This document shows, piece by piece, positions 22,775-31,416 of a DNA stretch of 31,416 nt. Where the stretch lies: assembly GCA_045605765.1 (NCBI GenBank), contig JAZUQQ010000011.1:1-31416 (forward strand). Direction: 5' to 3'. The translations under genes were made by a program, and so were the position numbers. The notes under the pieces were generated by a model. It saw nothing but the letters and a program-made list of their open reading frames with translations, ran no database searches and was not told the origin of the DNA. Each line of letters starts with the position of its first letter. Positions within the stretch are counted from its first letter, which is position 1. This DNA is from SIG672 sp045605765. GTDB lineage: Bacteria > Bacillota > Clostridia > Oscillospirales > CAG-272.

Positions 22775-23742
22775 ATTTGCTCGGTCTCTTGGGTCGGCTC
22801 GTTATCTTCGGACTGCTCGATATTCTCACCGTATTCATCATCGTTATCGTAAAGATAATCGTCGTAATCATTCTCGTTCATTCCTGAGGAAATGAAGCTG
22901 AGTACTCGTACAAGCGCGTAAACGCCGATAAGAAGACAAATGCTGTAATAAGGAAGCTCATAATTCACCGGATAAACACCCGAAATTATTGAGAAAACAC
23001 CCGCAAATCCGCAGCAGAAGCAAAACGTTGCAGCAAGAGCGGCAAAGAAGAAATATTTGCGCGAGCTACCACGAGAGAAGGCAAATCTTATCTCGTACAG
23101 AATAAAGAGCGCGGCGATACACATGGCGCATATCATCGTAAGCTTTCGCGGAGACATCACCCAATCGGTAACATCAAAGTAGAGTCTGAGGACATATAGA
23201 ATGATCCAGACGAGTGTAATGCTACCGAAAAGAGCGCTTATTTTCTTCTTAAAAGCGGCAACGATAAAATATATCGGCGCAAAAAGAGAAAGAGGCACAA
23301 GAAGCTTATAGCAAAGTATTGCAGTTTTCATTTTTTCGGCAAGCTCGGGACTGTTGTCTATACTGCCGCCGAATCCGTATTGAAGATCTACCGCCCCAAG
23401 CATAAAATATATTATAAACATTGCAAAGAAATCTGCCGCCATCAAAACGGAAAGCATGGGAAGCGAAACGTCTCCCGTATCGGGAACAGAATCCAGTTTT
23501 AGCGCTCTGCGAACATTCATTGTTCCGAACACACATGCTGCAATCGATATTAACGCAAGAATAACGAGAAAAACAGTAGGTGCGCCGTTCACATAAAGCC
23601 CATTGTCTCCTATATAAATGCGGTTAAAGACAGCAAGGATCATTGAGGAAAAAACGATTACCGCACAGATAATCAGAATCGCCATTTTGATATAAGCGGA
23701 TCCCGCCTGTGCCACGCGCCTTTCTTTTTCGGGAAAATTCAT
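22771..23742 (-). CDS. Polytopic membrane protein with acidic C-terminal tail
   Basis: 323 aa with about eight hydrophobic segments spread from residue 19 to 275, short charged loops, and a strongly acidic, Tyr/Asp/Glu-rich cytosolic or external tail (about 280-323, including DYDDYLYDNDDEYGENIEQ). I do not recognise the family. GAAAGGATTTTG precedes the ATG. It is the first gene of a unit with the methyltransferase, with a good promoter at 23783-23811. Confidence 0.7.
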   Translation of the reverse strand: MNFPEKERRVAQAGSAYIKMAILIICAVIVFSSMILAVFNRIYIGDNGLYVNGAPTVFLVILALISIAACVFGTMNVRRALKLDSVPDTGDVSLPMLSVLMAADFFAMFIIYFMLGAVDLQYGFGGSIDNSPELAEKMKTAILCYKLLVPLSLFAPIYFIVAAFKKKISALFGSITLVWIILYVLRLYFDVTDWVMSPRKLTMICAMCIAALFILYEIRFAFSRGSSRKYFFFAALAATFCFCCGFAGVFSIISGVYPVNYELPYYSICLLIGVYALVRVLSFISSGMNENDYDDYLYDNDDEYGENIEQSEDNEPTQETEQI

Positions 23743-23782
23743 TTATACAAAATCCTTTCTCACACATATTACGACAACAACT

Positions 23783-23811
23783 ATTATACATCAAAAAAAT
23801 AAAGATTTCAA
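23783..23811 (-). promoter_or_regulatory. Promoter of the membrane protein/methyltransferase unit
   Basis: On the minus strand: TTGAAA (23806-23811), 17 bp, TATAAT (23783-23788). Confidence 0.75.
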
Positions 23812-23875
23812 GTACATTTTCTGACTTTAAGCTTTTTCAAGAAGTCTTCCACCTGAATTTTCAGAAAATATAGAA

Positions 23876-23907
23876 AATCCTCGCCGACACTTGTGTCAGC
23901 GAGGATT
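23876..23907 (-). terminator. Terminator after the OadG-like gene
   Basis: AATCCTCGC pairs with GCGAGGATT and GACAC with GTGTC, with one mismatch and a two-base loop. TTTCTATATTTTC follows on the minus strand. Confidence 0.8.
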
Positions 23908-23914
23908 ATTTTAC

Positions 23915-24211
23915 TTAGTTTTGATTTTTAGGTTTTGCCGAAAATACCTTGTTTATAACGATCGTCGCTAACGCGATAAGACCGATTATTATAAATATCC
24001 CGAGCATACCGATGCCCATAACTCCAAGCTGCTCAACGAAGCCTTCGGGGTGGAATTCCATCTTAAACTTTCCGTCGTCCGCAGAGTTTTCCTCATTTAC
24101 TGCCTCGCCACCGTTTTCCTGCTGAGCAAATGCGCTGAAAAACACCGAGGAAAGAGAGAAAATGAGCGACACGCAAAGAATAATTGCTAAAATTCTGTTG
24201 TTTTTTTTCAT
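23915..24211 (-). CDS. OadG-like gamma subunit of a sodium-pumping decarboxylase
   Basis: 98 aa. A signal-like hydrophobic N-terminus (residues 5-28) is followed by an acidic linker and a second helix (GVMGIGMLGIFIIIGLIALATIVI, about residues 62-86) with the OadG-type Met-Gly-Ile-Phe pattern, then a basic tail. Gamma subunits help assemble the alpha and beta subunits. An N-terminal signal-like segment is longer than the usual OadG. It sits 17 bp after oadB, with GGGGGAAAACAGG before the ATG. Confidence 0.7.
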   Translation of the reverse strand: MKKNNRILAIILCVSLIFSLSSVFFSAFAQQENGGEAVNEENSADDGKFKMEFHPEGFVEQLGVMGIGMLGIFIIIGLIALATIVINKVFSAKPKNQN

Positions 24212-24228
24212 CCTGTTTTCCCCCTTTA

Positions 24229-25365
24229 TTATCCGAAGAATTTAAGTATAAGACCGCCTGCGATAACCGATGCGATCTGACCCGATACGTTTACGCCTAT
24301 TGAGTGCATAAGAAGGAAGTTCTGAGGATCTTCCTTGATACCCATTTTATGGACGACACGTCCTGCCATCGGGAACGCCGAGATACCTGCCGCGCCGATC
24401 ATCGGGTTGACCTTCTTCTTCGAGAAGAGATTAAGAAGCTTTGCGAAAAGCACTCCGCCTGCGGTATCGAATATGAACGCGAAGAGTCCGAGGCCGAGAA
24501 TAAGCAGAGTTGCTGGGCTGAGAAATTTCTCAGCCGTCATCTGAGTTGCTATCGTAATTCCGAGGAATATAGTGATAAGATTTGCAAGAACCTTCTGTGC
24601 GGTCTCAGAGAGTGAATCGAGCACCCCGCACTCACGAATGAGGTTACCGAACATAAGGAAGCCGATGAGCGATACCGATTCGGGAACGATGATACCCGCA
24701 ACTACGGTAATGATTATCGGGAAAAGGATCTTCGTCATCTTAGATACGTTCTTACCCTCGTAAGGCATACGAATCATACGCTCCTTTTTAGTAGTAAGAA
24801 GCTTGATTATCGGAGGCTGAATGATAGGCACGAGCGCCATATACGAATACGCCGCGACCATTATTGCGCCTGTTATAGCACTTCCCGATCCGAGGAGTTG
24901 GTTAGCAACGACGATAGCGGTAGGTCCATCTGCCGCACCGATGATACCGATAGAAGCTGCCTCTTCGGGAGAGAAAAAGATCGAAGCAAGGCAGAGTGTA
25001 AAGAATATACCGAACTGTGCCGCGGCACCGAATATCATAAGCTTCGGGTTAGTAAGAAGCGGTCCAAAGTCGATCATAGCTCCGATACCAATAAAAAGTA
25101 TCAGCGGGAAAAGCTCGTTCGCAATTCCTGCATCAAAGAGCACTGATAGTGCACCTTCGGTAATTTCTCCATCTATTATTTGAGTAATAGCGCCAGACCA
25201 CGGAATATTAACGAGTATCGCGCCAAAGCCCATAGGGAGAAGAAGCGTAGGCTCCATATCCTTTTTAATGGCAAGATAAATAAGAACGCCGCCGATTATC
25301 CACATAACCACGTGTCCGATGCCGATATTGGTAACGTTACTGAAAAGTTCTAAAAGTTTTTCCAT
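24229..25365 (-). CDS. oadB: Sodium ion-translocating decarboxylase beta subunit
   Basis: 378 aa, the usual length for OadB/MmdB/GcdB. It has about ten membrane segments and the family sequences IGIGAMIDFGPLLTNP, EAASIGIIGAADGPTAIV (the sodium-site region containing the essential Asp in GAADGPT), FPMAGRVVHKMG and GVNVSGQIASVIAGG. It couples decarboxylation on the biotinylated alpha subunit to Na+ export. No carboxyltransferase/biotin subunit is nearby, so the complex must use an alpha subunit encoded elsewhere. AAAGGAACGG precedes the ATG; the promoter is at 25419-25447. Confidence 0.93.
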   Translation of the reverse strand: MEKLLELFSNVTNIGIGHVVMWIIGGVLIYLAIKKDMEPTLLLPMGFGAILVNIPWSGAITQIIDGEITEGALSVLFDAGIANELFPLILFIGIGAMIDFGPLLTNPKLMIFGAAAQFGIFFTLCLASIFFSPEEAASIGIIGAADGPTAIVVANQLLGSGSAITGAIMVAAYSYMALVPIIQPPIIKLLTTKKERMIRMPYEGKNVSKMTKILFPIIITVVAGIIVPESVSLIGFLMFGNLIRECGVLDSLSETAQKVLANLITIFLGITIATQMTAEKFLSPATLLILGLGLFAFIFDTAGGVLFAKLLNLFSKKKVNPMIGAAGISAFPMAGRVVHKMGIKEDPQNFLLMHSIGVNVSGQIASVIAGGLILKFFG

Positions 25366-25418
25366 ATTTCCGTTCCTTTAATTTTACTATCCAATCTCTT
25401 GATTTGGACGACCCGATT

Positions 25419-25447
25419 ATTATACCACCTTTTCCTTAAAAAGTCAA
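25419..25447 (-). promoter_or_regulatory. Promoter of oadB-oadG
   Basis: On the minus strand: TTGACT (25442-25447), 17 bp, TATAAT (25419-25424). Confidence 0.8.
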
Positions 25448-25498
25448 GCATTATTTGCAATATTTTCAAGCCTTCCATATAACAGTGCCGCTTACGTA

Positions 25499-25531
25499 AA
25501 AACTGCAAGAACCATTCATTCTTGCAGTTTT
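25499..25531 (-). terminator. Terminator after the LRR lipoprotein
   Basis: AAAACTGCAAGAA (25499-25511) pairs perfectly with TTCTTGCAGTTTT (25519-25531) around a 7-nt loop; the minus strand ends GTTTTT. Confidence 0.88.
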
Positions 25532-25564
25532 CTTCATTATAATGTTATAGGGTACGTCTCAATT

Positions 25565-28351
25565 TTAAGCAGCCGGGGTTTCTTCACCGCTCTCGGATGA
25601 ATCATCCGAATTTTCAGGATTCTCAGGGTTCTCGGGATTCTCCGGGTTTTCGGGATTCTCCGGGTTTTCGGGTTCCTCAGGAATCTCCTCCTCAGGGGAA
25701 TAATCAGGAACATCGGTAGAGAATTTCCATCCGAGTTTGGAAGCCACCGTTATCACGTAGGAATCTCCTGATGCATATACGGTAACGTTTGCGCTATCCT
25801 TGATAACGTCACTTCCGATAACGAGTTCACCTGCAACAGCACCCTCCTCCGCATCATCAGGAAGAGTGTAGCCGGTATCTTCAAATATGAGTTCTTTGAG
25901 TGCAGAGCATCCTGCGAACGCCTCGTTTCCGATAGTTTTAATCCACTTGGGAAGAATTATTACCTCTACGGTCTCATTATTCTTGAATGCTCCGTCAGCG
26001 ATCTCGACAACATAAAGATCTCCGATAGCGAAGGTTTCGGGAACTATAACGATAGTTGCGCTACCTTTGTAAGAAAGTATCTTTACCGCATCCTTAGTGA
26101 TCGGAACTATTGTTTCCTTGCCCGTTTCCGCGTCTATAACGGTCTCCTCGCCAATTACGAAGCCGTCAGGGATGATCTCGTAATCAAAATCGGCAAATAT
26201 CTCGTCGGATACACCGTTTACTCTGCCGAGTCCGATACATTTTACGCTATTTCCGTACATATCCTTGTATGCTTTAACGTAGGTTTCAAGTCCGGTGCCA
26301 AAGTAGCCGTAAACAGTAAAATTTTCGTTGATAAGCGGCTTAGATATTACACCCTCAATCTCTTCAAGATTTTCAAGGAATCCGATAGCATATCCTGAAA
26401 TATGAGTAATGCTTTTGCCGAGAGTTATGTCGGTAAGGCTCGGACAATTGAAGAATGCACCTCTGTTTATATCGGTAAGGCTGTCTCCCATGTTTATGGC
26501 GGAAAGGCTGATGCAATTTCTGAACGCTTCGTCGCCGATAACGGTAATCGCATCCGAGAGAATAACCTCTTCCAGTGCGGTACAGTTCATAAATGCGCCC
26601 GCACTGAGTTCGGTTGCATTTGCAAGAACGGTGGCCTTTTTCAGAGCTGTACATCCGTCAAAGAGTCCCGAAATACGGGTTCCCACATTATTGACGCTCA
26701 TATTTGTACAGCTTGCTGGAATGGTTACTTCAACAAGCGAAGTGCAATTCGAGAATGCGCAAAGACCGATAGTGGTAACATCGACCTCGCCGAGATTGAT
26801 GTTTTTAAGTGCTGAACAGTTTTTAAACGCATAGTTATTAATAATTTGAAGTGACTCAGGAAGCTTTATCGTCTCGATAGACAGACAGTTTTCAAAAACG
26901 TACTTGCCTATATCTGTAATACGCGAGGAAAGCTTAACATCAACGAGCGCCGAGCATCCGGAGAAGATACCCTCGGAAAGCACTTTAGTGGTTGCTTTCA
27001 GGTCAACACTTTTAAGCGCCTGACAGTTCTGGAATATGTAGGTTCCGAGTGCGGTTACCGAAGCGGGAACGGTGAACTGAGTGAATGCTGTATTAGCAAA
27101 AGCTTTGTTACCGATCTTGGTAATATTGCCGTCAAAGGTTATGCTCGCAAGCTCATTGCATCCGACAAACGCCATGTTTGGAATCTCCGTAACCAGTGCG
27201 GGGATCGTAATAGATTTAATTCTGAGTGCTCCGAAAGCTCCGTTTCCAATCGTTTTTACGCTTGCGGGAATAACTATGCTATCAAGAGAATCGCATCCGT
27301 AGAACGCGTAACTTCCGATCGCCTCTACCGAGCTTCCAAGAGAAACACTTTCGGCAGAATCACAGTTATAGAACGCGTAGTTACCGATAGAGGTAACAGC
27401 CGCGGGAACGACGATCTCTTCAAGTGCGTCGCATCCGTAGAACGACTTCGCCCCTATCGAGGTAACGCTTGCGGGAATTTCAACGTCTTTAAGATTATAA
27501 CAGCAGAAGAAAGCCTCATCGCCAATATTTACAAGAGAATCTGCGAAAGTAACGCTTGTGAGATTTTCGCAGGAAGCAAACATACCGTTCGCGAGTGCTT
27601 CAAGACCGCTTTCAAGAGTAGCTGCGGTGAGCTTGTCGCAAGCTCTGTAAACGTAGTTACCGTATGCGATCGAGGCATTTACCGTAACGCCTTCGATCGC
27701 GGTAAACGCAAAAGCGTTGTCTCCGATTGAAATAAGTCCTTCTGGGAAATCTACAGTTTTGAGCGACGCGTTGCTTCTGAACGCATCACTTCCGATAGCG
27801 ATTATACTGTCGGGAAGCTTAATTTCGGAGGCATTCGACTTATAGAAAGCAGCGTTTCCGATAACCTTTACTACCGCAGTCTGGTAGATAGCCGCTGCGT
27901 TATCATTCTGATAATCCTCACGACTATCAGCCGTGGCTACACCTTCATCGACATTGCTTTCGTCATTGGTATCTTCATTTTCTGTTCCCTCGTCGCCTTC
28001 TCCGGGAGTTTCCTCATCTTCACTCTCCTCGGAAACTATATACTCGACCGTTGCGGGAATCTCGATCACATCTTCGTTACAATGGCAATCGTAAACGACC
28101 GCGCCGTTCTCGTAGATATAGTACTCTATGCTTTTGACGGTAACACTGGTGATATACTCTCCGAGTCCGTAGTCTGCGGGATTTGCAGGGATAATATCAT
28201 CCGACGCGTCTCCGTTGATGTCGGGGGTACAGTTGTCGGGATTTACCGGATCGTTTGGACCGTTATTGTCGGTATTATCGTCTTCTTTCTTACAAGCGAA
28301 GAGAGAAAGAGTCAAAATCAGAACAAGTAAAATTGCGATTAGTTTCTTCAT
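25565..28351 (-). CDS. BspA-like leucine-rich-repeat (LRR_5) lipoprotein with Pro-Glu-Asn tail
   Basis: 928 aa from the ATG at 28351 (MKKLIAILLVLILTLSLFACKKEDD), preceded by GGAGTG; the frame extends 15 codons further without a site. LSLFAC is a lipobox, so the protein should be lipid-anchored at Cys20. After an acidic linker, residues about 145-630 and again about 745-870 consist of LRR_5 units of ~23 aa of the form (IP..VTSIG..AF.NC..L..). This is the BspA/Treponema-type surface repeat associated with adhesion in gut and oral bacteria. The C-terminus is a PEN repeat followed by an acidic Ser-rich end. The gene is monocistronic. Confidence 0.9.
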   Translation of the reverse strand: MKKLIAILLVLILTLSLFACKKEDDNTDNNGPNDPVNPDNCTPDINGDASDDIIPANPADYGLGEYITSVTVKSIEYYIYENGAVVYDCHCNEDVIEIPATVEYIVSEESEDEETPGEGDEGTENEDTNDESNVDEGVATADSREDYQNDNAAAIYQTAVVKVIGNAAFYKSNASEIKLPDSIIAIGSDAFRSNASLKTVDFPEGLISIGDNAFAFTAIEGVTVNASIAYGNYVYRACDKLTAATLESGLEALANGMFASCENLTSVTFADSLVNIGDEAFFCCYNLKDVEIPASVTSIGAKSFYGCDALEEIVVPAAVTSIGNYAFYNCDSAESVSLGSSVEAIGSYAFYGCDSLDSIVIPASVKTIGNGAFGALRIKSITIPALVTEIPNMAFVGCNELASITFDGNITKIGNKAFANTAFTQFTVPASVTALGTYIFQNCQALKSVDLKATTKVLSEGIFSGCSALVDVKLSSRITDIGKYVFENCLSIETIKLPESLQIINNYAFKNCSALKNINLGEVDVTTIGLCAFSNCTSLVEVTIPASCTNMSVNNVGTRISGLFDGCTALKKATVLANATELSAGAFMNCTALEEVILSDAITVIGDEAFRNCISLSAINMGDSLTDINRGAFFNCPSLTDITLGKSITHISGYAIGFLENLEEIEGVISKPLINENFTVYGYFGTGLETYVKAYKDMYGNSVKCIGLGRVNGVSDEIFADFDYEIIPDGFVIGEETVIDAETGKETIVPITKDAVKILSYKGSATIVIVPETFAIGDLYVVEIADGAFKNNETVEVIILPKWIKTIGNEAFAGCSALKELIFEDTGYTLPDDAEEGAVAGELVIGSDVIKDSANVTVYASGDSYVITVASKLGWKFSTDVPDYSPEEEIPEEPENPENPENPENPENPENPENSDDSSESGEETPAA
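25610..25680 (-). repeat. Tandem Pro-Glu-Asn coding repeat
   Basis: A 9-bp coding unit (Pro-Glu-Asn) repeats about seven times, arranged in near-identical 18-bp pairs (CGGGATTCTCCGGGTTTT type). Such tracts change length by slippage, so the stalk length may vary between strains. Confidence 0.75.
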
Positions 28352-28441
28352 TGTTTTCACTCCTGTATAAGTAATCACTTTATTATATAACATCAAACGA
28401 TTTATGTCAAGAGAGTTTGCCCTGTTTTTTCGTTAAAACTA

Positions 28442-28470
28442 TTGACAGAATTGTAACTTTGGTGTATATT
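28442..28470 (+). promoter_or_regulatory. Promoter of the TPP riboswitch/thiT unit
   Basis: TTGACA (28442-28447), 17 bp, TATATT (28465-28470). Confidence 0.8.
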
Positions 28471-28491
28471 ATATATGAAAATTGCATACTT

Positions 28492-28583
28492 GAACAGTCA
28501 GGGGTGCTGCAAAGCGGCTGAGACGGTGATAAACCGAACCCTTTAACCTGATACGGATAATGCCGGCGGAGGGAGATTTGTCA
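28492..28583 (+). promoter_or_regulatory. TPP (thiamine pyrophosphate) riboswitch
   Basis: The THI-element core is intact: CAGGGGTGC (about 28499-28507), GGCTGAGA, ACCCTTTAACCTGAT and GGATAATGCCGGCGGAGGGA. Binding of TPP folds the aptamer and favours the downstream terminator. This matches its position before the thiamine transporter gene. Confidence 0.96.
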
Positions 28584-28598
28584 AAAGAAAGATATCTC

Positions 28599-28630
28599 AA
28601 ATCCGCGTGTTTTTGCTCGCGGATTTTTTA
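28599..28630 (+). terminator. Riboswitch-controlled terminator
   Basis: AATCCGCG (28600-28607) and CGCGGATT (28618-28625), 10-nt loop, then a T tract. It is placed between the TPP aptamer and thiT. Confidence 0.88.
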
Positions 28631-28684
28631 TACACACCGACTGCTCATGAGGCAAAATATTATTATTTCTAGGAGGGAATTATT

Positions 28685-29503
28685 TTGAAACATTCCGAAA
28701 AACTCAAAAAACTCATCGTATGCGCTCTTATGATCGCAGTCGCCAACGTCCTCAGCTTCGTAAAGATCGATATGCCTATGGGCGGCGGTCTTACGATATG
28801 CAGTATGGTACCGATCGTGCTCGTATCGTTCATTTACGGACCATCGTGGGGACTTTCCACAGCCTTTGTTTACAGTGTCTTCCAGCTGATCTTCGGGCTT
28901 GACAACGTCGCTTACGCAACAAACTTAGAACTCGCACTTCTCATTATATTCTTTGACTATATCGTCGCATACTCGGTCATAGGTCTTGCGGGATTTTTCA
29001 GGGACGAAAAACACTCGTCTAAAAACGTTGTTCTCGCATCTGTCACGGTTCTCTTGCTTAGATTCGTCTGCCACTTTATTACCGGTACTTTCGTATGGGA
29101 CGCGCTCTGGCCGAACGAATTCGGACTTTCCTCAACGGTATATTCTCTCGCTTATAACGGAATTTATATGCTTCCAGAAATCGTGATAACCTCTGCCGTA
29201 TGTGCGCTTCTCTGCTCGTCCCCGCAGATAGTCGGTCTTTTCGGAAAGACCTCCGCTGCGGATCTCTCGAGCAAGAAAGATTCCAAGATGCTTCTCATCA
29301 CAGGCATCTGCCTTATAGCCGTACAGATTGCCGCATACGTCGGACTTTACGTAACGGAAGCGCTCTCCCTGTTTGCGGATATGTCGTCACTCAAAGCTGT
29401 CATGCTCGGTGTCTGGGATCTGTTCTCATGCAGCCTCGTGGGAATAATCGGAACAGTACTTACCGTTAGCGCTTTGATCTGCGCGAAGAAAAAGAAAAAC
29501 TGA
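28685..29503 (+). CDS. thiT: ECF-type thiamine transporter ThiT
   Basis: 272 aa starting at TTG (28685), the only start spaced correctly (7 bp) from AGGAGGG at 28671-28677. The first ~190 residues are a six-helix ThiT S-component with the family motifs MGGGLTICSMVPIVLVSF, ITGTFVWDALWP and LAYNGIYMLPE, which line the thiamine site. It binds thiamine and works with a shared ECF energising module encoded elsewhere. About 80 extra C-terminal residues (from roughly residue 195) add two more hydrophobic helices and end KKKKN; typical ThiT proteins are nearer 190-200 aa. It is regulated by the TPP riboswitch. Confidence 0.92.
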   Translation: MKHSEKLKKLIVCALMIAVANVLSFVKIDMPMGGGLTICSMVPIVLVSFIYGPSWGLSTAFVYSVFQLIFGLDNVAYATNLELALLIIFFDYIVAYSVIGLAGFFRDEKHSSKNVVLASVTVLLLRFVCHFITGTFVWDALWPNEFGLSSTVYSLAYNGIYMLPEIVITSAVCALLCSSPQIVGLFGKTSAADLSSKKDSKMLLITGICLIAVQIAAYVGLYVTEALSLFADMSSLKAVMLGVWDLFSCSLVGIIGTVLTVSALICAKKKKN

Positions 29504-29580
29504 TCAAAAAACACAGCCGCTTTATAAACGCCGTTCGATTTTCCGTGATGTTCTTAACGGAGAATTAGTGGGTGGTATGT

Positions 29581-29608
29581 AACCGGAAGGTGTAAAAACC
29601 TTCCGGTT
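29581..29608. terminator. Bidirectional terminator at the recombinase end
   Basis: AACCGGAAGGT (29581-29591), loop GTAAAA, ACCTTCCGGTT (29598-29608), then ATTACTTTTTAT on the plus strand. It lies between thiT and the 3' end of the recombinase. Confidence 0.8.
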
Positions 29609-29616
29609 ATTACTTT

Positions 29617-31277
29617 TTATGCGGTTTTCGCTGTTGGTTGTGTGAGGACTTCGATGGCAGGGACTCCTTCTTGTTCGGGAAGTCGGAAGGCGTAGTGTAT
29701 GCGGATGGGATTGCCCGCCGTTCGAGAGTATTTCTCGAACTTCTCGTACACCTCTATTCTGCGTATGAATACTCGCAGCAGTTCGGGTGTCAGCTTTGGC
29801 ATCTCAATATATCGCTTAGCGTCACGAATGAATTGCTGTATGCATTGATCTCGCATATCCACTTCACTGATTCGCTCTGCCAATTCTTGCAGTTCTCGTT
29901 TCTTTTCCGCCTGCTCCTGTTCATAACCGTTTGCCATCGAGTCATAGCGTTCGGGAGTGATTCTTCCCGATACTCTGTCCTCGTATAAACACCGAATGAT
30001 GTTGTCCAGATCTTGGATTCGCTTTTCAAGCTGCTCCTTTTGAATCCTGGCATTGCGGTAGAACTTTTTTTCTTCTTCCTCACCGTTCTGCGTTGCCATC
30101 GCATAGAACTCGTCGGGGTTATCTCTTGCGAAAGCAGTCACGGTTCTAAGGTTGTGCAATACGATGGTATCGAGAACGCTTTCGCGGATATAGTGTGCAG
30201 TACATTCGGTGGTTCTGCTTTGGAATCCTCCGCATTGGAAGTTGTTGTTTTCCGGCTTCACGGTTTTCCCTCGGTGAAGGTATAACCGCTTACCGCATTC
30301 ACCGCAGAAGAGGAATCCTGCATACTTGTCATCTCGCCTTGCTTGTCGGGACGTTTCCGTCCGGCAAAGTGCCGTTGCACCATCTCAAAGGTCTTGCGGT
30401 CGATGATCGCTTCGTGGGTGTCCTTGAATATGAGAATGTTTTCGGGATCGTTCTTCAACCTTTTCTTCAACTTGTTGGACTTGGAATAGGTTTTGAAGTT
30501 TACGGTATCTCCCACGTATTCCTGATTGGACAGCATCTTACGGACGGTGTTCTGCGCCCAATGATACGGTCTGCTCAAATCGGGGTTGCCTGATTTGTTT
30601 CCGCTTTTCCTAAAGGCGTACACGCTTGGGCAGAGGATCTTCTCGGCGGACAGTCTGTCACAGATCTTCACGATGCCGATGCCGCTTGCGTACATTTCAA
30701 AGATCCGTTTCACGATCGGTGCGGTTTCGGGATCGGGGATATACAGCTTCGGGTTGTCGGGGTCTTTCATATAGCCGTATGGAATGGTGGTTCCGACCCG
30801 TTCTCCGCGCTCACCTTTGGCTCGTTGTACGGCTCTGATCTTACGGCTTGTATCACGGGCATAAAAATCGTTGAAATAATTTTTGATGCCTGAGAAGTCG
30901 CTGACACCGTTTGCGCTGTCCACGCCGTCGTTGACGGCAATGAACCGAACGTCATATTGGGGGAAGGTGATTTCCATCAGCATTCCCGTTTGCAGATAAT
31001 CTCTACCGAGACGGGATTGATCTTTCACGATGACGATTCCTACCTTGCCTTGTTCGATGTCGTTCATCATCTGCTTGAAATCGGGGCGGTTGAAGTTCGC
31101 TCCCGAGTATCCGTCATCCACGTAGAATTGGATGTTCGGGAATCGGTGCTGTTCTGCGTACTGCTGTAAGATTAACTTTTGGTTTTTGATACTGTTGGAT
31201 TCGCCCTGCAGATCATCCTCTTGGGACAGGCGACAGTATATGGCTGTTATTAAATTTTTGCTTTCGGTTGATTTCAT
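29617..31277 (-). pseudogene. Large serine recombinase (TnpX/DUF4368 type), split by a one-base frameshift
   Basis: The N-terminal reading frame (31277 to 30258) has the resolvase catalytic domain: YCRLSQEDD with the nucleophile Ser at residue 18, KDQSRLGRD, and the recombinase domain (TTIPYGYMKDP, WAQNTVRKMLSNQEYVGDTV). The frame then diverges at ...GEMTSM. In the frame one base over, 30324 onward reads YAGFLFCGECGKRLYLHRGKTVKPENN, the zinc-ribbon expected in this family. It continues through FQCGGFQSRTTEC, a coiled coil and a DUF4368-like end to 29617. One A is missing from a short A run at 30326-30327 (plus-strand TT). Without it the product would be ~553 aa, normal for TnpX-like integrases. 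The break could be a real mutation or an assembly/sequencing error. AAAGGAAAC supports the start at 31277. It signals an integrated mobile element extending past the right edge. Confidence 0.88.
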
Positions 31278-31293
31278 TACACGTTTCCTTTCC

Positions 31294-31309
31294 GAGCCGA
31301 GTGCGGCTC
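31294..31309. other. Small hairpin before the recombinase
   Basis: GAGCCG-AGTG-CGGCTC forms a 6-bp stem just upstream of the recombinase ribosome-binding site. The remaining ~107 bp to the window end hold no ORF or clear promoter that I can support. Confidence 0.45.
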
Positions 31310-31416
31310 TGTCAAATCAAACCGAATAGGATACGGCAACAACATATCACAACTCGGTCGAGTAGTCCAGCGACTTTGCTGAAACAGTTTTGTTAACTTT
31401 TTCGACCGTTGATAAG

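Overview
The window looks like a chromosomal segment of a Gram-positive, low-to-mid GC anaerobe of the class Clostridia, most likely from a gut metagenome. The basis is: AAAGGA/GGAGG ribosome-binding sites, near-consensus TTGACA-17-TATAAT promoters, rubrerythrin, an OadB/OadG sodium pump, a TPP-riboswitch/ThiT thiamine locus, a BspA-like lipoprotein, a very large pilin-like surface protein with a (P)PTGD cell-wall sorting tail, and a TnpX-like large serine recombinase. No rRNA or tRNA genes, CRISPR array or complete insertion sequence were found.

Layout. (1) 1-2977 is an accessory-looking block: a dense array of tiny perfect hairpins leads into a four-helix-bundle (23S-IVS/S23 family) gene. 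It is followed by a two-gene, 4-bp-overlapping operon of an EcoRI-family adenine methyltransferase and a DUF262-HNH nuclease, an apparent restriction-modification or defence pair without a classical restriction enzyme. (2) 3012-6867 holds an asparagine-synthase-like enzyme lacking the front of its glutaminase domain, a 62-residue protein made only of Asn/Gln/Arg/Ser after the Met, a divergent metal-dependent amidohydrolase, a consensus promoter driving a ~150-nt structured RNA that ends in a UUCG terminator just before a 65-aa Cys-rich ORF, and a cluster of intergenic stem-loops. (3) 6889-12474 (minus) is a 1,861-aa secreted VWA plus pilin-repeat adhesin with its own promoter and a structured 5' leader. 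(4) 12784-17746 is a run of single-gene units with clear promoters and bidirectional terminators: a CE7-type esterase, an AIM24/TIGR00266 protein, an anchored SGNH/sialate-O-acetylesterase-like protein, an F420-0:glutamate-ligase-like protein, a zinc-ribbon membrane protein and rubrerythrin. (5) 17795-21302 (minus) is a yhaO-yhaN (SbcCD-like nuclease/ATPase) operon. (6) 21418-23742 (minus) is a polytopic membrane protein overlapping a methyltransferase, then a signal-peptide/acidic-linker/TM protein. (7) 23915-25365 (minus) is an oadB-oadG pair without an alpha subunit in view. (8) 25565-28351 (minus) is a BspA-like LRR lipoprotein. (9) 28442-29503 is a TPP riboswitch with thiT. (10) 29617-31277 (minus) is a large serine recombinase split by a one-base frameshift, marking a mobile element at the right edge.

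Two spots deserve most attention: the hairpin array/cloverleaf at 1-260 fused to a four-helix-bundle gene, and the promoter-rod-terminator-ORF unit at 6206-6612. The Asn/Gln-only protein gene at 4623-4811 and the EcoRI-type methylase/DUF262-HNH operon come next. All calls come from reading the sequence and family knowledge; no database search was run.
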